Shown: positions 45,619 to 54,570, counted from the stretch's first letter. The stretch: 64,000 bases of DNA from Syntrophobotulus glycolicus DSM 8271 (GCF_000190635.1 NC_015172.1:310001-374000); one strand, 5' to 3'. Notes: generated by a model from the sequence alone, not told the origin. Numbers and translations: made by a program.

Positions 45619-45640
45619 AGAGCCGAAAGGCTCTTTTCTT
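45619..45640 (+). terminator. Intrinsic terminator or attenuator before the terminase genes
   Basis: AGAGCC-GAAA-GGCTCT (45619-45634), a GNRA-capped 6-bp stem followed by TTTCTTT. It lies about 155-175 nt downstream of the expected late transcription start and 29 nt before the terminase start. Confidence 0.65.
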
Positions 45641-45668
45641 TATGCCATTTTTTAGGAGGCGAGTAACC

Positions 45669-46391
45669 GTGGCATTAACAGCAAAGCAAAAGCGTTTCGT
45701 GGATGAGTATTTGGCTGATGATGAGCTAAATGCCACGAGAGCCTATAAAGCTGCTTATCCCAAAGTTAAAAGTGATGAGACAGCCGCAGTAAATGCAAGT
45801 AGACTGCTAGGAAATGCTAAGGTCATAGCCTATCTGCGCGAACGCATGAAAGACCGGCAAAAGCGGACCGAGATCACCCAGGACATGGTTTTACAGCGCT
45901 GGTGGGATATTGCCACTGCGGACCCGAACGAGATTATTCACCTTCGCCGCTTATGCTGCCGTCATTGCTTCGGCATCGGCCATCAGTATCAGTGGCGCGA
46001 TGAAGAAGAGTATCAGCAGGCAGTACTGTCTGCGATAGCGTTTGCAAAGGCTGAGGATAAAGAACCCGCTATTCCGTCCGACGTCGGGGGCTATGGCTTT
46101 GATAAACTCCTTAAACCTCATCCGAAATGCCCGTACTGTCAAGGGGAAGGTATTCCGGATCTCCATATTGCTGACACCAGGGAGCTAGGGGTAAAAGCCA
46201 AATCACTTTATGCCGGGATAAAGCAAACGTCAGCAGGGATTGAGATCAAATTCAGAGACCAGGATAAAGCGCTGGAGAATGTGGCACGGCATCTTGGGAT
46301 GTTTAATGACAAACTTGAGCTATCCGGCCAGGTCAACACCAACAGTGATAAGCTTGACGCCATTCTGGAACAGTTAAAAGACGATGGCTGA
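45669..46391 (+). CDS. terS: Terminase small subunit
   Basis: 240 residues from GTG 45669 (AGGAGG 10 nt upstream). The N-terminal terminase_2-type domain (LTAKQKRFVDEYLADDELNATRAYKAAYP) binds pac/cos DNA. A CCRHC...CPYC zinc motif is inserted in the middle (about residues 95-165), longer than minimal TerS. Overlaps the large subunit by 8 nt. Confidence 0.92.
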   Translation: MALTAKQKRFVDEYLADDELNATRAYKAAYPKVKSDETAAVNASRLLGNAKVIAYLRERMKDRQKRTEITQDMVLQRWWDIATADPNEIIHLRRLCCRHCFGIGHQYQWRDEEEYQQAVLSAIAFAKAEDKEPAIPSDVGGYGFDKLLKPHPKCPYCQGEGIPDLHIADTRELGVKAKSLYAGIKQTSAGIEIKFRDQDKALENVARHLGMFNDKLELSGQVNTNSDKLDAILEQLKDDG

Positions 46392-47706
46392 ACAGTTCCT
46401 GCTTTCTCCGAAGTATAAGGCCTTCCTGCGGCATAACGCGCCAGTAGAGTTTCTGGAGGGCACCACCGCCGCCGGAAAAACGACAGTTGGTATTTTTAAG
46501 TTCATGCTCAAGGTGGCCGAGTCACCAAAGAAGATTCACATCCTGTCCGGCCTTGATCTGGGTACCGTCGAAAAGAATATTATCAACAAAGACCTGGGTA
46601 TCTTAGACATCTTCGGGCCGCTTGTGCAGTATAATGCATCTGGTAGAGGACAGCACAGCCTCCCGCATTTGGCCTATAAAGATAAAATCATCTACGTCCT
46701 AGGGTATGATAATAAAACTCGGTGGAAAAAGGCACTTGGAGGCCAATATGGCTGCCTGTACATCGACGAAATTAACATTGCTGATATGGAATATGTCCGA
46801 GAAGCTTCCATGCGGTGTGACTATCTACTCGCTACACTCAATCCAGACGATCCGGGATTACCGGTTTATGAGGAATACATCAACCATAGCCGACCGCTTC
46901 CAGAATACGAGAAGGACGCGCCAGACGAATTGAATCAAATGCTTTGTGAAGAACCAAAACCCGGTTGGGTCCATTGGTTCTTTTCTTTTGAGCATAACGC
47001 CGGGCTGACCGAGGAGAAAAAGGCTCAGATCATCGGGAATGTGCCCGAGGGGACAAAACTACACAAGAACAAGATTCAGGGACTTAGGGGCCGCGCTACG
47101 GGGCTTATATTCAATCTGCGTAAGGAAAATATAATCACGCCGAAACAGGCTAAGGAGTTTAAGTTTAATCTGTTCTCCTGCGGTGTTGACACCTCATACA
47201 GCCGGTTGTCCGATGATACGTTTTCATTCAGTTTTACGGGCCTAACTGTATGTCGGAAAAAGATCACGTTAGCGGAGGCCGTTTATAACAATAAAGATCG
47301 GGAAAATCCGATCACGCCGTCAGATATTCCGCTGCTACTCGTAAAGTTTCTAGAGCAGTCCCGGGCAGGCTGGGGTTTTGCCCGAAATGTGTTCATCGAT
47401 AGTGCTGATCAAGGCACGATACTGGAGTGCCAGAAATACAAAAGGGCAAATGGTTCTCCGTATCTCTTCCAGGGGGCTTGGAAGAAGATGGAGGTTATAG
47501 ACCGTATAAACCTGGAATCAGGCTGGCTTGCTCACGAGGATTCCTTGATTGTAGGCACCTGTAAGGAACACATCAGAGAGCTGAACCTGTACAGCTGGAA
47601 AGAGGATAAGGATGAACCGGAAGACCGGAACGACCACTGCGTAAATGCGGATCAGTACAGCTGGTTGCCCTTTAAAGATAAAATTGGAAAGGTGGTGAAA
47701 CCTTGA
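46384..47706 (+). CDS. terL: Terminase large subunit
   Basis: 440 residues. ATPase domain with Walker A LEGTTAAGKTT (about residues 19-29) and CLYIDEINIAD (Walker B); the C-terminal nuclease includes GVDTSYSRLSDD and IDSADQGTI acidic sites and DRNDHCVNADQY. PBSX/XtmB-type packaging motor. The 3' end overlaps the portal gene by 4 nt. Confidence 0.94.
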   Translation: MAEQFLLSPKYKAFLRHNAPVEFLEGTTAAGKTTVGIFKFMLKVAESPKKIHILSGLDLGTVEKNIINKDLGILDIFGPLVQYNASGRGQHSLPHLAYKDKIIYVLGYDNKTRWKKALGGQYGCLYIDEINIADMEYVREASMRCDYLLATLNPDDPGLPVYEEYINHSRPLPEYEKDAPDELNQMLCEEPKPGWVHWFFSFEHNAGLTEEKKAQIIGNVPEGTKLHKNKIQGLRGRATGLIFNLRKENIITPKQAKEFKFNLFSCGVDTSYSRLSDDTFSFSFTGLTVCRKKITLAEAVYNNKDRENPITPSDIPLLLVKFLEQSRAGWGFARNVFIDSADQGTILECQKYKRANGSPYLFQGAWKKMEVIDRINLESGWLAHEDSLIVGTCKEHIRELNLYSWKEDKDEPEDRNDHCVNADQYSWLPFKDKIGKVVKP

Positions 47707-49157
47707 ACATAAGATTGATTATCGACCTGCTGAACCGAGAAAAACAGTACAATCTTTCGCCGGAATACTATTTCAAAGTTGATATCTGGCGAGATTGGTG
47801 GCGGGGCTTCCACAAACCTTTTCATGAGTTCCGGGAGCTGGCCGGGGATAAGATGACAACGCGCAAGCTCTTTACTCTCAAAATGGCAAAGAAGGTTTGC
47901 GAGGACTGGGCGGCCATCCTGCTTAACGAGAAAACGGAAATTGCGATTGATGATAGAGCCTCTTCTGAGTTCCTTCAGGGGAAGGACGGTACCGGTGGCG
48001 TATTTGGTGAGAATGATTTCTGGCAGCTTGGCAATGCACTGGTCGAGAAAGGATTTTACAGCGGCACCGGCGCTTTTATTGTGAAGCTTGATGGGATGAA
48101 GCTGCAAGGCCAGAGTGTCGTCAAGAGTCCGGAGGCCAAATTACGTATTGATTACCTGACCGCGCATAACATTGTTCCGCTGACGATTAGGCACGGCAGG
48201 ATTACAGAGGCCGCTTTTGCGTCGGAAGTGCTGGAGCGAGGCAAGAAATTCATTTACCTGGAAACGCACGAGCTGACCGAGAAGGGGTACAGGATCACGA
48301 ACAGGTATTTCAAGGCTGATGACGGGATACTGTCAGAGCAATCTCTGCCTCCAGGCATACTTCCCGAGGTAAACACAGGCTCAGACATTCCGCTGTTTGC
48401 AATCTTCAGCCCGAACATCGTCAACACCTTCCCGAACACAAACGGACTGGGGATGAGTATTTATGCTCACGCTATAGATAATCTGATGGGCGTTGACTTG
48501 GCTTTTAACAACTTCTGCCGGGATTTTAGGCTGGGAGGTAAAAAGGTATTTTACTCTGAGGCTCTGGTGCGCACCGACCCGGACGGAAATAAAATCACTC
48601 CTGATGATGTTATGCAGCAACTCTTTTCCGTTGTGGGTGAACTGCCGCTCCGAGAAGACGGCAAAAACTCTCTCATGACCGAATACAACCCTGACCTGCG
48701 GGTGCAAGCGAACACAGACGGCTTACAGTCTCAGCTTGACTATTTATCGTTCAAGGTAGGTTTTGGCACAAAGCATTATCAGTTCAATGCCGGCCAGATC
48801 GTTACAGCCACACAGTACACCGGTGATAAGCAGGAGCTTATCCAGAATGCCAGTAAGCATTATATTGTCATTGAAAAAGCACTGAAGCAGCTCGTAAAGG
48901 CTATCTTGTGGGCGGGGAAGGAAATCCTCGGTCAGCCGGTAAACCCGAACGCAGAGGTGACTGTCAACTTTGAGGACAGTTATATCATTGACAAAGAATC
49001 GGAGCGCCTGCGCGATCTTCAGGAGATTCGTGACGGTCTAATGCAAAAGTGGGAATACCGCGTTAAGTGGAAAGGTGAGGATGAGGAGACAGCTAAGAAG
49101 ATGGTTGCGCAGGAACCATCTGATGATGAGCTGATGGGCTTTAGAGGGGGTGCATGA
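47703..49157 (+). CDS. Portal protein (A118-like)
   Basis: 484 residues from TTG 47703 (AAGGTGG upstream). KMAKKVCEDWAAILLNEKTEI and the FGTKHYQFNAGQIVTATQ segment fit A118/SPP1-type portals. It forms the dodecameric DNA channel at the capsid vertex. Coupled to terL before it and to the small gene after it. Confidence 0.9.
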   Translation: MNIRLIIDLLNREKQYNLSPEYYFKVDIWRDWWRGFHKPFHEFRELAGDKMTTRKLFTLKMAKKVCEDWAAILLNEKTEIAIDDRASSEFLQGKDGTGGVFGENDFWQLGNALVEKGFYSGTGAFIVKLDGMKLQGQSVVKSPEAKLRIDYLTAHNIVPLTIRHGRITEAAFASEVLERGKKFIYLETHELTEKGYRITNRYFKADDGILSEQSLPPGILPEVNTGSDIPLFAIFSPNIVNTFPNTNGLGMSIYAHAIDNLMGVDLAFNNFCRDFRLGGKKVFYSEALVRTDPDGNKITPDDVMQQLFSVVGELPLREDGKNSLMTEYNPDLRVQANTDGLQSQLDYLSFKVGFGTKHYQFNAGQIVTATQYTGDKQELIQNASKHYIVIEKALKQLVKAILWAGKEILGQPVNPNAEVTVNFEDSYIIDKESERLRDLQEIRDGLMQKWEYRVKWKGEDEETAKKMVAQEPSDDELMGFRGGA

Positions 49158-49443
49158 TTTGGAATTGTCTAGGATGGCTAAGCGGTGCCGTCAATGCCGA
49201 TATCGGAATACTTGCGAGAATAAGGAGACGGAAGCACTGGCTTATATGCAGGATACTGTTGTGGCGCCAGCATCCGCTGCCTTAACAGAGTTGGCAAGTG
49301 CTGAAATAACGGTCAAGCATGACTATAGAAACATCTATATCGACAAAGATACTAGCGTCACAATTGACCTTGAGGAATTAAAAGAGCAGATGAGACAAGA
49401 CTTTTACAAGAGCATTGGGCTCGGCGTTGTATTAGGCGGGTGA
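49150..49443 (+). CDS. Phage protein, 97 aa, with N-terminal CxxC pair
   Basis: GTG 49150 overlaps the portal stop by 8 nt; TTG 49159 is an alternative. Begins with CRQCRYRNTC, a likely metal site, then an acidic helical C-terminus. Unknown; its place between portal and minor capsid gene is occupied by small variable genes in related phages. Confidence 0.6.
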   Translation: MHDLELSRMAKRCRQCRYRNTCENKETEALAYMQDTVVAPASAALTELASAEITVKHDYRNIYIDKDTSVTIDLEELKEQMRQDFYKSIGLGVVLGG

Positions 49444-49449
49444 TTTCTA

Positions 49450-51267
49450 ATGCTCAAGCCCAAGTATCTGGAGCAGCTTCCCGATAACATGGTTGAACTG
49501 TACAGCCATGCTGAAATGGATATCCTGGCCGACATGGCTCGGCGGATCAGCACTTACGATTACTTCATTCCGGCAGCCCAGTGGCAATATAAAAAGCTGA
49601 TTGAAATGGGTAACTACCATAACTCCGTCGTTCAGACCCTGTCAGCTCTGACCGGAAAAACGACAGAAGAAATCAGGTTCCTGATGCAGGAAGCCGGACA
49701 AAAGGCTCTGGCATTCGATGATTCTATCTACAGGAAAGCAGGACTTGATCCTCCGCCGCTTTCATCTTCGCCGGCGCTGCGTGATGTCCTAATGACCGGA
49801 GTCCAAAAGACAAACGGACTCTTTGAAAACTTGACCAGTACAACGGCCAATACCTCCTCGAAGCAGTTTGAAAATGCTTTGGATCAGGCGTATATGCAAA
49901 TTACATCCGGGGCCTTTGATTACAATACCGCGATTCGAAATACAATAAAGGGCCTGGCGGAAAAGGGAATCGCCTCAATCGAGTACCCGACTGGACGAGT
50001 TGCGTACATTGAGACTGCTGTCCGACGGGCGACGATTACCGGAGTAAACCAGACTGCTTTAAAACTCCAGGATGCGAGAGCGGATGAAATGGGGTGCGAT
50101 CTTGTTGAAACAAGCGCTCATGCCGGCGCCCGGCCAAGTCATGCGGCATGGCAGGGTAAGGTATTCAGCCGGTCCGGAACGCATCGGAAGTATCCGGATT
50201 TTGTAAAGTCAACAGGGTATGGCACTGGTCCAGGTCTTGGTGGCTGGTATTGCCGACATTCATGGTTCCCGTTTTTCGAGGGACTGAGCTCAGCCGCTTA
50301 CGACAAGGAAGATCTTACCGAGATGAACGCCAGAAATATTGATTACAACGGCGATAAGCTGACGGAATATGAAGCGTCTCAGAAGCAGCGACATATCGAA
50401 CGCCAAATACGGAAGTGGAAAAGGGAGTATGTCGGGATGGAAGCTGCAGGGCAGCCAACGGAAGAAGCTGCCGCAAAGATATCCCAATGGCAGCGCACGC
50501 AGAAGGATTTCCTGGAGCAGACAGGGCTGAAGCGCCAGGGTGATCGAGAGCAGATTGCCGGTTTTGGAAAGAGTGATGCGGCAAAAGCGAGAGCCAAAGC
50601 GCGCAAGGCAGCTGCGGGCGTTGTAAATACAGGTAAGAGTGGTATAATGGTATCAGGAATGGCTCCTGTTCCTTCAGCCGGTGGAAGTTTTTCGATACTT
50701 GATGCCAATGGGTACCGGGAGCTGCGTAAAACTGCCGGTAAAATCTCAAAAGCAGACCTGCATACGATATGGGATCACAGTAATGGTTATATTCAGACGG
50801 GGAACAGCTGGACTATTAATGCAGCAATGCGCAGCGGAACAGTCAATAAACTTCCGACGGAAACCAAAAAAACTATTCAGGTGCTGCGTTCTGTAATTGA
50901 TAACAACGTAACGGATCGGGACTTCATGGCAGTACGTTTTGCAGATAATAATTATCTCGATGCGGTGTTTGGACCTCAATTTATAAAAACAACTGCCGCA
51001 AAGACGGCGCAGGCTTTGAAAGACAATTGTATCGGGCAGATCATTGAAGAAAAATCATTTGTTTCAGTCAGCCTGGATGAAAAGAAAAATGTTTTCAGAG
51101 GAAAAGATGTAAAGCTAAAGCTGGAGATTCCCGATGGTGCGAACATCTATGTCAGCTCAAACTTTCAAGAGAGCGAAGGGATCATGAAAGACGGCCTTCG
51201 ATATGTTTTGAGGGATGTAGAATATCTAAATGGCCAAGTCGAACTCACAGTAAGAGCAATACTTTAG
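49450..51267 (+). CDS. Minor capsid protein fused to a C-terminal ADP-ribosyltransferase domain (MuF-type polymorphic toxin)
   Basis: 605 residues. Residues 1-330 match phage minor capsid protein 2 (YLEQLPDNMVELYSHAEMDIL; YGTGPGLGGWYCRHSWFPFF near 256-275). A Lys/Ala/Gly-rich linker (about 330-415) leads to an ART domain: IWDHSNGY..., SWTINAAMR, R496 in AVRFAD, F537-V-S-V-S541 in place of the STS motif, and E574-S-E576 as the ExE catalytic pair. R, S and ExE are all present, so activity is plausible. MuF proteins with C-terminal toxin domains are known phage polymorphic toxins, carried in the virion. The next small gene could encode its partner. Confidence 0.85.
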   Translation: MLKPKYLEQLPDNMVELYSHAEMDILADMARRISTYDYFIPAAQWQYKKLIEMGNYHNSVVQTLSALTGKTTEEIRFLMQEAGQKALAFDDSIYRKAGLDPPPLSSSPALRDVLMTGVQKTNGLFENLTSTTANTSSKQFENALDQAYMQITSGAFDYNTAIRNTIKGLAEKGIASIEYPTGRVAYIETAVRRATITGVNQTALKLQDARADEMGCDLVETSAHAGARPSHAAWQGKVFSRSGTHRKYPDFVKSTGYGTGPGLGGWYCRHSWFPFFEGLSSAAYDKEDLTEMNARNIDYNGDKLTEYEASQKQRHIERQIRKWKREYVGMEAAGQPTEEAAAKISQWQRTQKDFLEQTGLKRQGDREQIAGFGKSDAAKARAKARKAAAGVVNTGKSGIMVSGMAPVPSAGGSFSILDANGYRELRKTAGKISKADLHTIWDHSNGYIQTGNSWTINAAMRSGTVNKLPTETKKTIQVLRSVIDNNVTDRDFMAVRFADNNYLDAVFGPQFIKTTAAKTAQALKDNCIGQIIEEKSFVSVSLDEKKNVFRGKDVKLKLEIPDGANIYVSSNFQESEGIMKDGLRYVLRDVEYLNGQVELTVRAIL

Positions 51268-51278
51268 GGGGTGGTAGT

Positions 51279-51470
51279 GTGAATGATAAGCAATTGGCAC
51301 AAGAACGGTTTGTTGCCAGTGATGGCATTGGGCACGGGATCTCTCAATGCATGAGGTGCAATAATTTTAAAGAGTTTAATTGCTTAGTCATGCCGCCGTC
51401 AGAATCCGGAAAATATATGAGCAACAAGGAAGATTGCCCACGAATAGATTTTAAGGAAATCCAAAGATAA
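51279..51470 (+). CDS. Small Cys-rich protein downstream of the MuF-ART gene
   Basis: 63 residues from GTG 51279. CMRCNNFKEFNC and a second Cys near the end (EDCPRIDF) resemble a widespread small phage protein family next to head genes, C-x2-C...C. It sits 11 nt after the ART fusion and right before a strong terminator, so a role as immunity or chaperone partner is possible but unproved. Confidence 0.6.
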   Translation: MNDKQLAQERFVASDGIGHGISQCMRCNNFKEFNCLVMPPSESGKYMSNKEDCPRIDFKEIQR

Positions 51471-51507
51471 AAACACCACCAGTCAAGCTGATTAGGTGGT
51501 GTTTTTA
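51471..51507 (+). terminator. Strong intrinsic terminator inside the late operon
   Basis: AAACACCACC (51471-51480) pairs with GGTGGTGTTT (51495-51504), followed by TTATA; a 10-bp stem with T run directly after the small gene. Confidence 0.85.
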
Positions 51508-51512
51508 TAGCC

Positions 51513-51620
51513 CATGCGTCATGAAGCGCTGACGTTAAACAGGCTTATTTTTTATTGCCCAAATTGGCTTACCCGTAAGCCTAAAAGAGCGGGACGGCAG
51601 GTGACGGCGACCACCTAAAA
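51513..51620 (+). ncRNA. Possible structured leader before the scaffold gene, with two competing hairpins
   Basis: Hairpin GCGTCA/TGACGT (51516-51521 with 51530-51535). TAAGCC(T) at 51576-51582 can pair with GGCTTA at 51566-51571 or with AGGCTTA at 51541-51547, but not both. AGGTG/CACCT (51599-51603 with 51612-51616) forms a third hairpin. No ORF is present. No known class is recognised; the mutually exclusive pairings suggest a regulatory leader. Confidence 0.4.
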
Positions 51621-51645
51621 CGCCTAGCCGGGGAAAGGATGCAAC

Positions 51646-52248
51646 ATGAAAACGGAATTTTTGGAAGGTTTACTCAAAGAGGGCGGCGTCCCGGATGATA
51701 AGATCAAGGGCTTGATCGATAAGGTTATGGCTGAGAACGGCAAAGACGTCGAGGCTGAGAAGATCAAAACTACTGCCGAGACGGGCAAGCTCACTACCGC
51801 GGAGAATACCATCAAAAGCCTTCAAGAGGCCGCGAAAAAATTTGATGGTGTGGATGTCGAGAAACTTCGGAAAGACTTCGTGGATCTGGAACAGAAGTAT
51901 AACGATGATACGAAGGCGCATAAGGCTGAGCTTGATAAGCTCTCTTATACTTCAGCTGCCGAGAAGTTCATTGATTCCCTGAAACCCAAAGACAGCTTGT
52001 CCAGAAGTGCAATTCTATCCGAGTTTACCAAAAAGGAATTCAAGCTCGACGGCGATACCTTCCAGGGCGCTAAGGAGTGGGCGGAAACCTTCAAAAAGGA
52101 TAACGCTTCCCACTTCACGGATGGCGAAGACGGAACATCGACCTCCGTATCATCTGGAGGCGGACACGGCGACCCGCTTGCAGGCGACGTCGATAAATTT
52201 GTTGCCGCAGCAATGAAAGGCGCAGGAATTGCGTCGGAAAAACAATAA
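51646..52248 (+). CDS. Phage scaffolding protein (Gp20-type)
   Basis: 200 residues. Long acidic coiled coil (about 50-110) with a polar Gly/Ser C-terminal tail (TSVSSGGGHGDPLA) and a basic, Phe/Leu-containing N-terminus MKTEFLEGLLKEGGVPDDKI. This is the Phage_GP20 family that shapes procapsids. Followed 16 nt later by the major capsid gene. Confidence 0.87.
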   Translation: MKTEFLEGLLKEGGVPDDKIKGLIDKVMAENGKDVEAEKIKTTAETGKLTTAENTIKSLQEAAKKFDGVDVEKLRKDFVDLEQKYNDDTKAHKAELDKLSYTSAAEKFIDSLKPKDSLSRSAILSEFTKKEFKLDGDTFQGAKEWAETFKKDNASHFTDGEDGTSTSVSSGGGHGDPLAGDVDKFVAAAMKGAGIASEKQ

Positions 52249-52263
52249 AGGAGAATTTGAAAA

Positions 52264-53145
52264 ATGCCAAACAGTATTGAATATGCGAAAAAGTTTGTGC
52301 CTATAATCGATGGGATCTACAAAGCTGCCGCTGTCACACAGGGGATGGATGCCGCAACAAGGGCCGATTTCACCGGGGTAAATGAGGTGAAGGTGCTCAA
52401 GGTCAGCACTACTGGCCTGGGCGATTACAGCCGTGAAAATGGCTATCCTAAGGGTGATGTGACCGCCGTTTGGGAGACCATGCAGCTGACTGAGGAAAGA
52501 GGCAAGGAAATTTCCGTAGATCGCATGGATAATGAGGAGACACTGGGGCTAACATTTGGAACAGTCACGGGTGAATTTATGCGCTTGCACGTTATTCCAG
52601 AACTCGATGCCTACCGGTTTGCGAAATACGCAAGTAAATCGGGGATCTCCACCGTAACGGGAGCCGTCCTTACAAAAACTACCATTATTGAGGCGATCGA
52701 CGAAGCGGTGAGGCAGATGAACGCAGATGAGGTTCCGCTGGAAGGCAGAAAGCTCTATCTCAACAGTGATCTGCAGCCGATCTTGAATAGCGCCCTCAAC
52801 CGTCAATGGGGGAGTGATGGAACTGTAAATACAGTGCTCAGCGGCTATAACAATATGCCGATTACCTGGGTGCCACCTACAAGGTTCTACACGGCGCTCA
52901 CGCTCAATCCTGGCACTGCCAATTGGGGATATGCCAAAGGAGCAGGAGCGGCGGACGTCAACTTCATGATCATATACCCGCCTTCAATTCTCCAGGTACA
53001 GAAGTTCGCATTGCCGAAAATCTTTGATCCTGATACCAACCAGGACAAAGATGCGTGGAAGTTCCAGTTCCGTCTCTATCATGACGCTTTTGTCTACGAC
53101 AACAAGGTCAAAGGCATTTACCTGCACAAGAAGCCTGTAGCGTAA
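52264..53145 (+). CDS. Major capsid protein
   Basis: 293 residues, AAAGGAGAATTTG upstream. Order scaffold-capsid-connectors identifies it, and segments such as ITWVPPTRFYTALTLNPG and the C-terminal KFQFRLYHDAFVYDNKVKGIYLHKKP fit the P22/A118-type coat proteins of this family. Presumably HK97-like fold. Confidence 0.88.
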   Translation: MPNSIEYAKKFVPIIDGIYKAAAVTQGMDAATRADFTGVNEVKVLKVSTTGLGDYSRENGYPKGDVTAVWETMQLTEERGKEISVDRMDNEETLGLTFGTVTGEFMRLHVIPELDAYRFAKYASKSGISTVTGAVLTKTTIIEAIDEAVRQMNADEVPLEGRKLYLNSDLQPILNSALNRQWGSDGTVNTVLSGYNNMPITWVPPTRFYTALTLNPGTANWGYAKGAGAADVNFMIIYPPSILQVQKFALPKIFDPDTNQDKDAWKFQFRLYHDAFVYDNKVKGIYLHKKPVA

Positions 53146-53160
53146 TGGGAGGGATGAAAA

Positions 53161-53403
53161 ATGCTAATTGCTAAAGACGGCATAAGCCGTGAAATTGATA
53201 AATCCAGATTGCAGGAATACCGAAACAAGGGATATGTCCCTGTCGAGGCGCAGGAACAGGTTAAGGAAAGGCCCCTTGAAAAGAAGAATGTCGAGGAATT
53301 AAAAGCCTATGCCACGGAAAACGGTATAGATATTTCCGAAGCTAAAAACAAAACGGAAATTCTTGCAATTTTGCTTTCCTCTGAGGAGAAAAAGGGGGAA
53401 TAA
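53161..53403 (+). CDS. Head-associated small protein with SAP/HeH-like C-terminus
   Basis: 80 residues. After an N-terminal strand region, EELKAYATENGIDISEAKNKTEILAIL is a SAP/HeH (Rho-N-like) motif that binds DNA. This small gene commonly sits between capsid and connectors. Confidence 0.7.
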   Translation: MLIAKDGISREIDKSRLQEYRNKGYVPVEAQEQVKERPLEKKNVEELKAYATENGIDISEAKNKTEILAILLSSEEKKGE

Positions 53404-53405
53404 TC

Positions 53406-53738
53406 ATGGCCCCTGATTACGAATTCTATACAGATACCTACTACGGGAACAAGATTCCGGAGGCGGATTTCCCCCGCCTCTGTAACCGGGCTGAGAGCTA
53501 TCTTGACTCGCTTGGGTGCAACCTGTCAGGATTACCTCCCGACAAGCTGAGCATGGCGATATGTGCCGTTGCTGAGGCGTGGCAGACCAATGAGCAGGGC
53601 GGGGATGTGGTGAGCCAGTCAGTAGGGCCGTGGAGCAAAACCTTTGCAGCCGCCAAGCCCAAGACAAATGAGCAGCGGCTTGCCGATGCTGCAAGGTTGT
53701 ATATCGGCCCCTGCGCAAGCGGAGTGAGGTGGGTGTAA
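53406..53738 (+). CDS. Head-tail connector (adaptor)
   Basis: 110 residues, starting MAPDYEFYTDTYYGNKIPEADFPRLCNRAESYLD, typical of the first connector (gp15-like adaptor). The stop overlaps the next start by 1 nt (TAATG). Confidence 0.82.
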   Translation: MAPDYEFYTDTYYGNKIPEADFPRLCNRAESYLDSLGCNLSGLPPDKLSMAICAVAEAWQTNEQGGDVVSQSVGPWSKTFAAAKPKTNEQRLADAARLYIGPCASGVRWV

Positions 53739-54130
53739 TGTTTCCGCATACCGTAACAATCTATAACAAATATATTGATACTGGTATAGAGAAGTGGCAG
53801 AGAACCGTGATATCCGGTGTCTTCTGGAACAGTTCCAAGGGTGCGGCAGTCCGAAAAACAGGAGTATCAACTGTAGATGGTCTGCAACTGATCATTCCTT
53901 TTTCGGCCAGTTCGTTCTACGTAAAGCCAAAGGAATGGGCGGCGCTTGAAGATAAATCCGGACACTGGACCTTGCAGAGCGGGGATATCGTTATTCTGGG
54001 TGAACAGAGTTATGAGGTTGTAAAATCCTCCAGCGAATTGAAACAGTTTGATGATGTACTGACCATTACCAATGTCGATACTCGGGATTACGGTGGCAGT
54101 ATGTCGCACTGGGAGGTGTCGGGGAAGTGA
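53738..54130 (+). CDS. Head closure/minor capsid protein
   Basis: 130 residues from ATG 53738, chosen for overlap with the upstream stop. Starts MFPHTVTIYNKY, as the A118 minor capsid head-closure family; beta-rich with a SGDIVILGEQSYEV segment. Coupled to the next gene by 4-nt overlap. Confidence 0.8.
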   Translation: MFPHTVTIYNKYIDTGIEKWQRTVISGVFWNSSKGAAVRKTGVSTVDGLQLIIPFSASSFYVKPKEWAALEDKSGHWTLQSGDIVILGEQSYEVVKSSSELKQFDDVLTITNVDTRDYGGSMSHWEVSGK

Positions 54131-54570
54131 GTCATAAGGGTATCCGAATCGAAACTCCACGGGGGGCAGTGGTCAAGAGTAAAAATGGTGTTCGGGCAAG
54201 GCTGAGATGGAATCCAGACTTCGTGGATAAACGGCAGGGGTCCTATGACAAAGCTCAGATGTATGTAGATAATGAAGTCCTGAGACTGTCGGACCCTTAC
54301 GTCCCATTTCAAAGCGGTCTGCTCAAGAAAAGCGGTATCCTCGGAACCGTCCCCGGTCGTGGGGAGGTCATCTGGAACGCTCCATATGCACGGTACCATT
54401 ACTACGGCAAGGTTATGATCGGCAGGGCTCCAAAGCAGCGGACAGGCCAAAACCTACAACATCACGGCGCGCCAAAGCGCGGGGCTTTCTGGTTCGTTCG
54501 AATGAAAAAGGATAAGCTCAGTCAGATCCTAGCAGGCGCTAGGCGGATTGCTGCAGGAGGAACCAGATGA
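54127..54570 (+). CDS. Minor capsid/tail-completion protein
   Basis: 147 residues from GTG 54127, 4-nt overlap with the previous gene. DPYVPFQSGLLKKSGIL...VIWNAPYARYHYYGKVM matches the Minor_capsid_2 family. Head-tail joining role by position. Confidence 0.82.
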   Translation: MSHKGIRIETPRGAVVKSKNGVRARLRWNPDFVDKRQGSYDKAQMYVDNEVLRLSDPYVPFQSGLLKKSGILGTVPGRGEVIWNAPYARYHYYGKVMIGRAPKQRTGQNLQHHGAPKRGAFWFVRMKKDKLSQILAGARRIAAGGTR

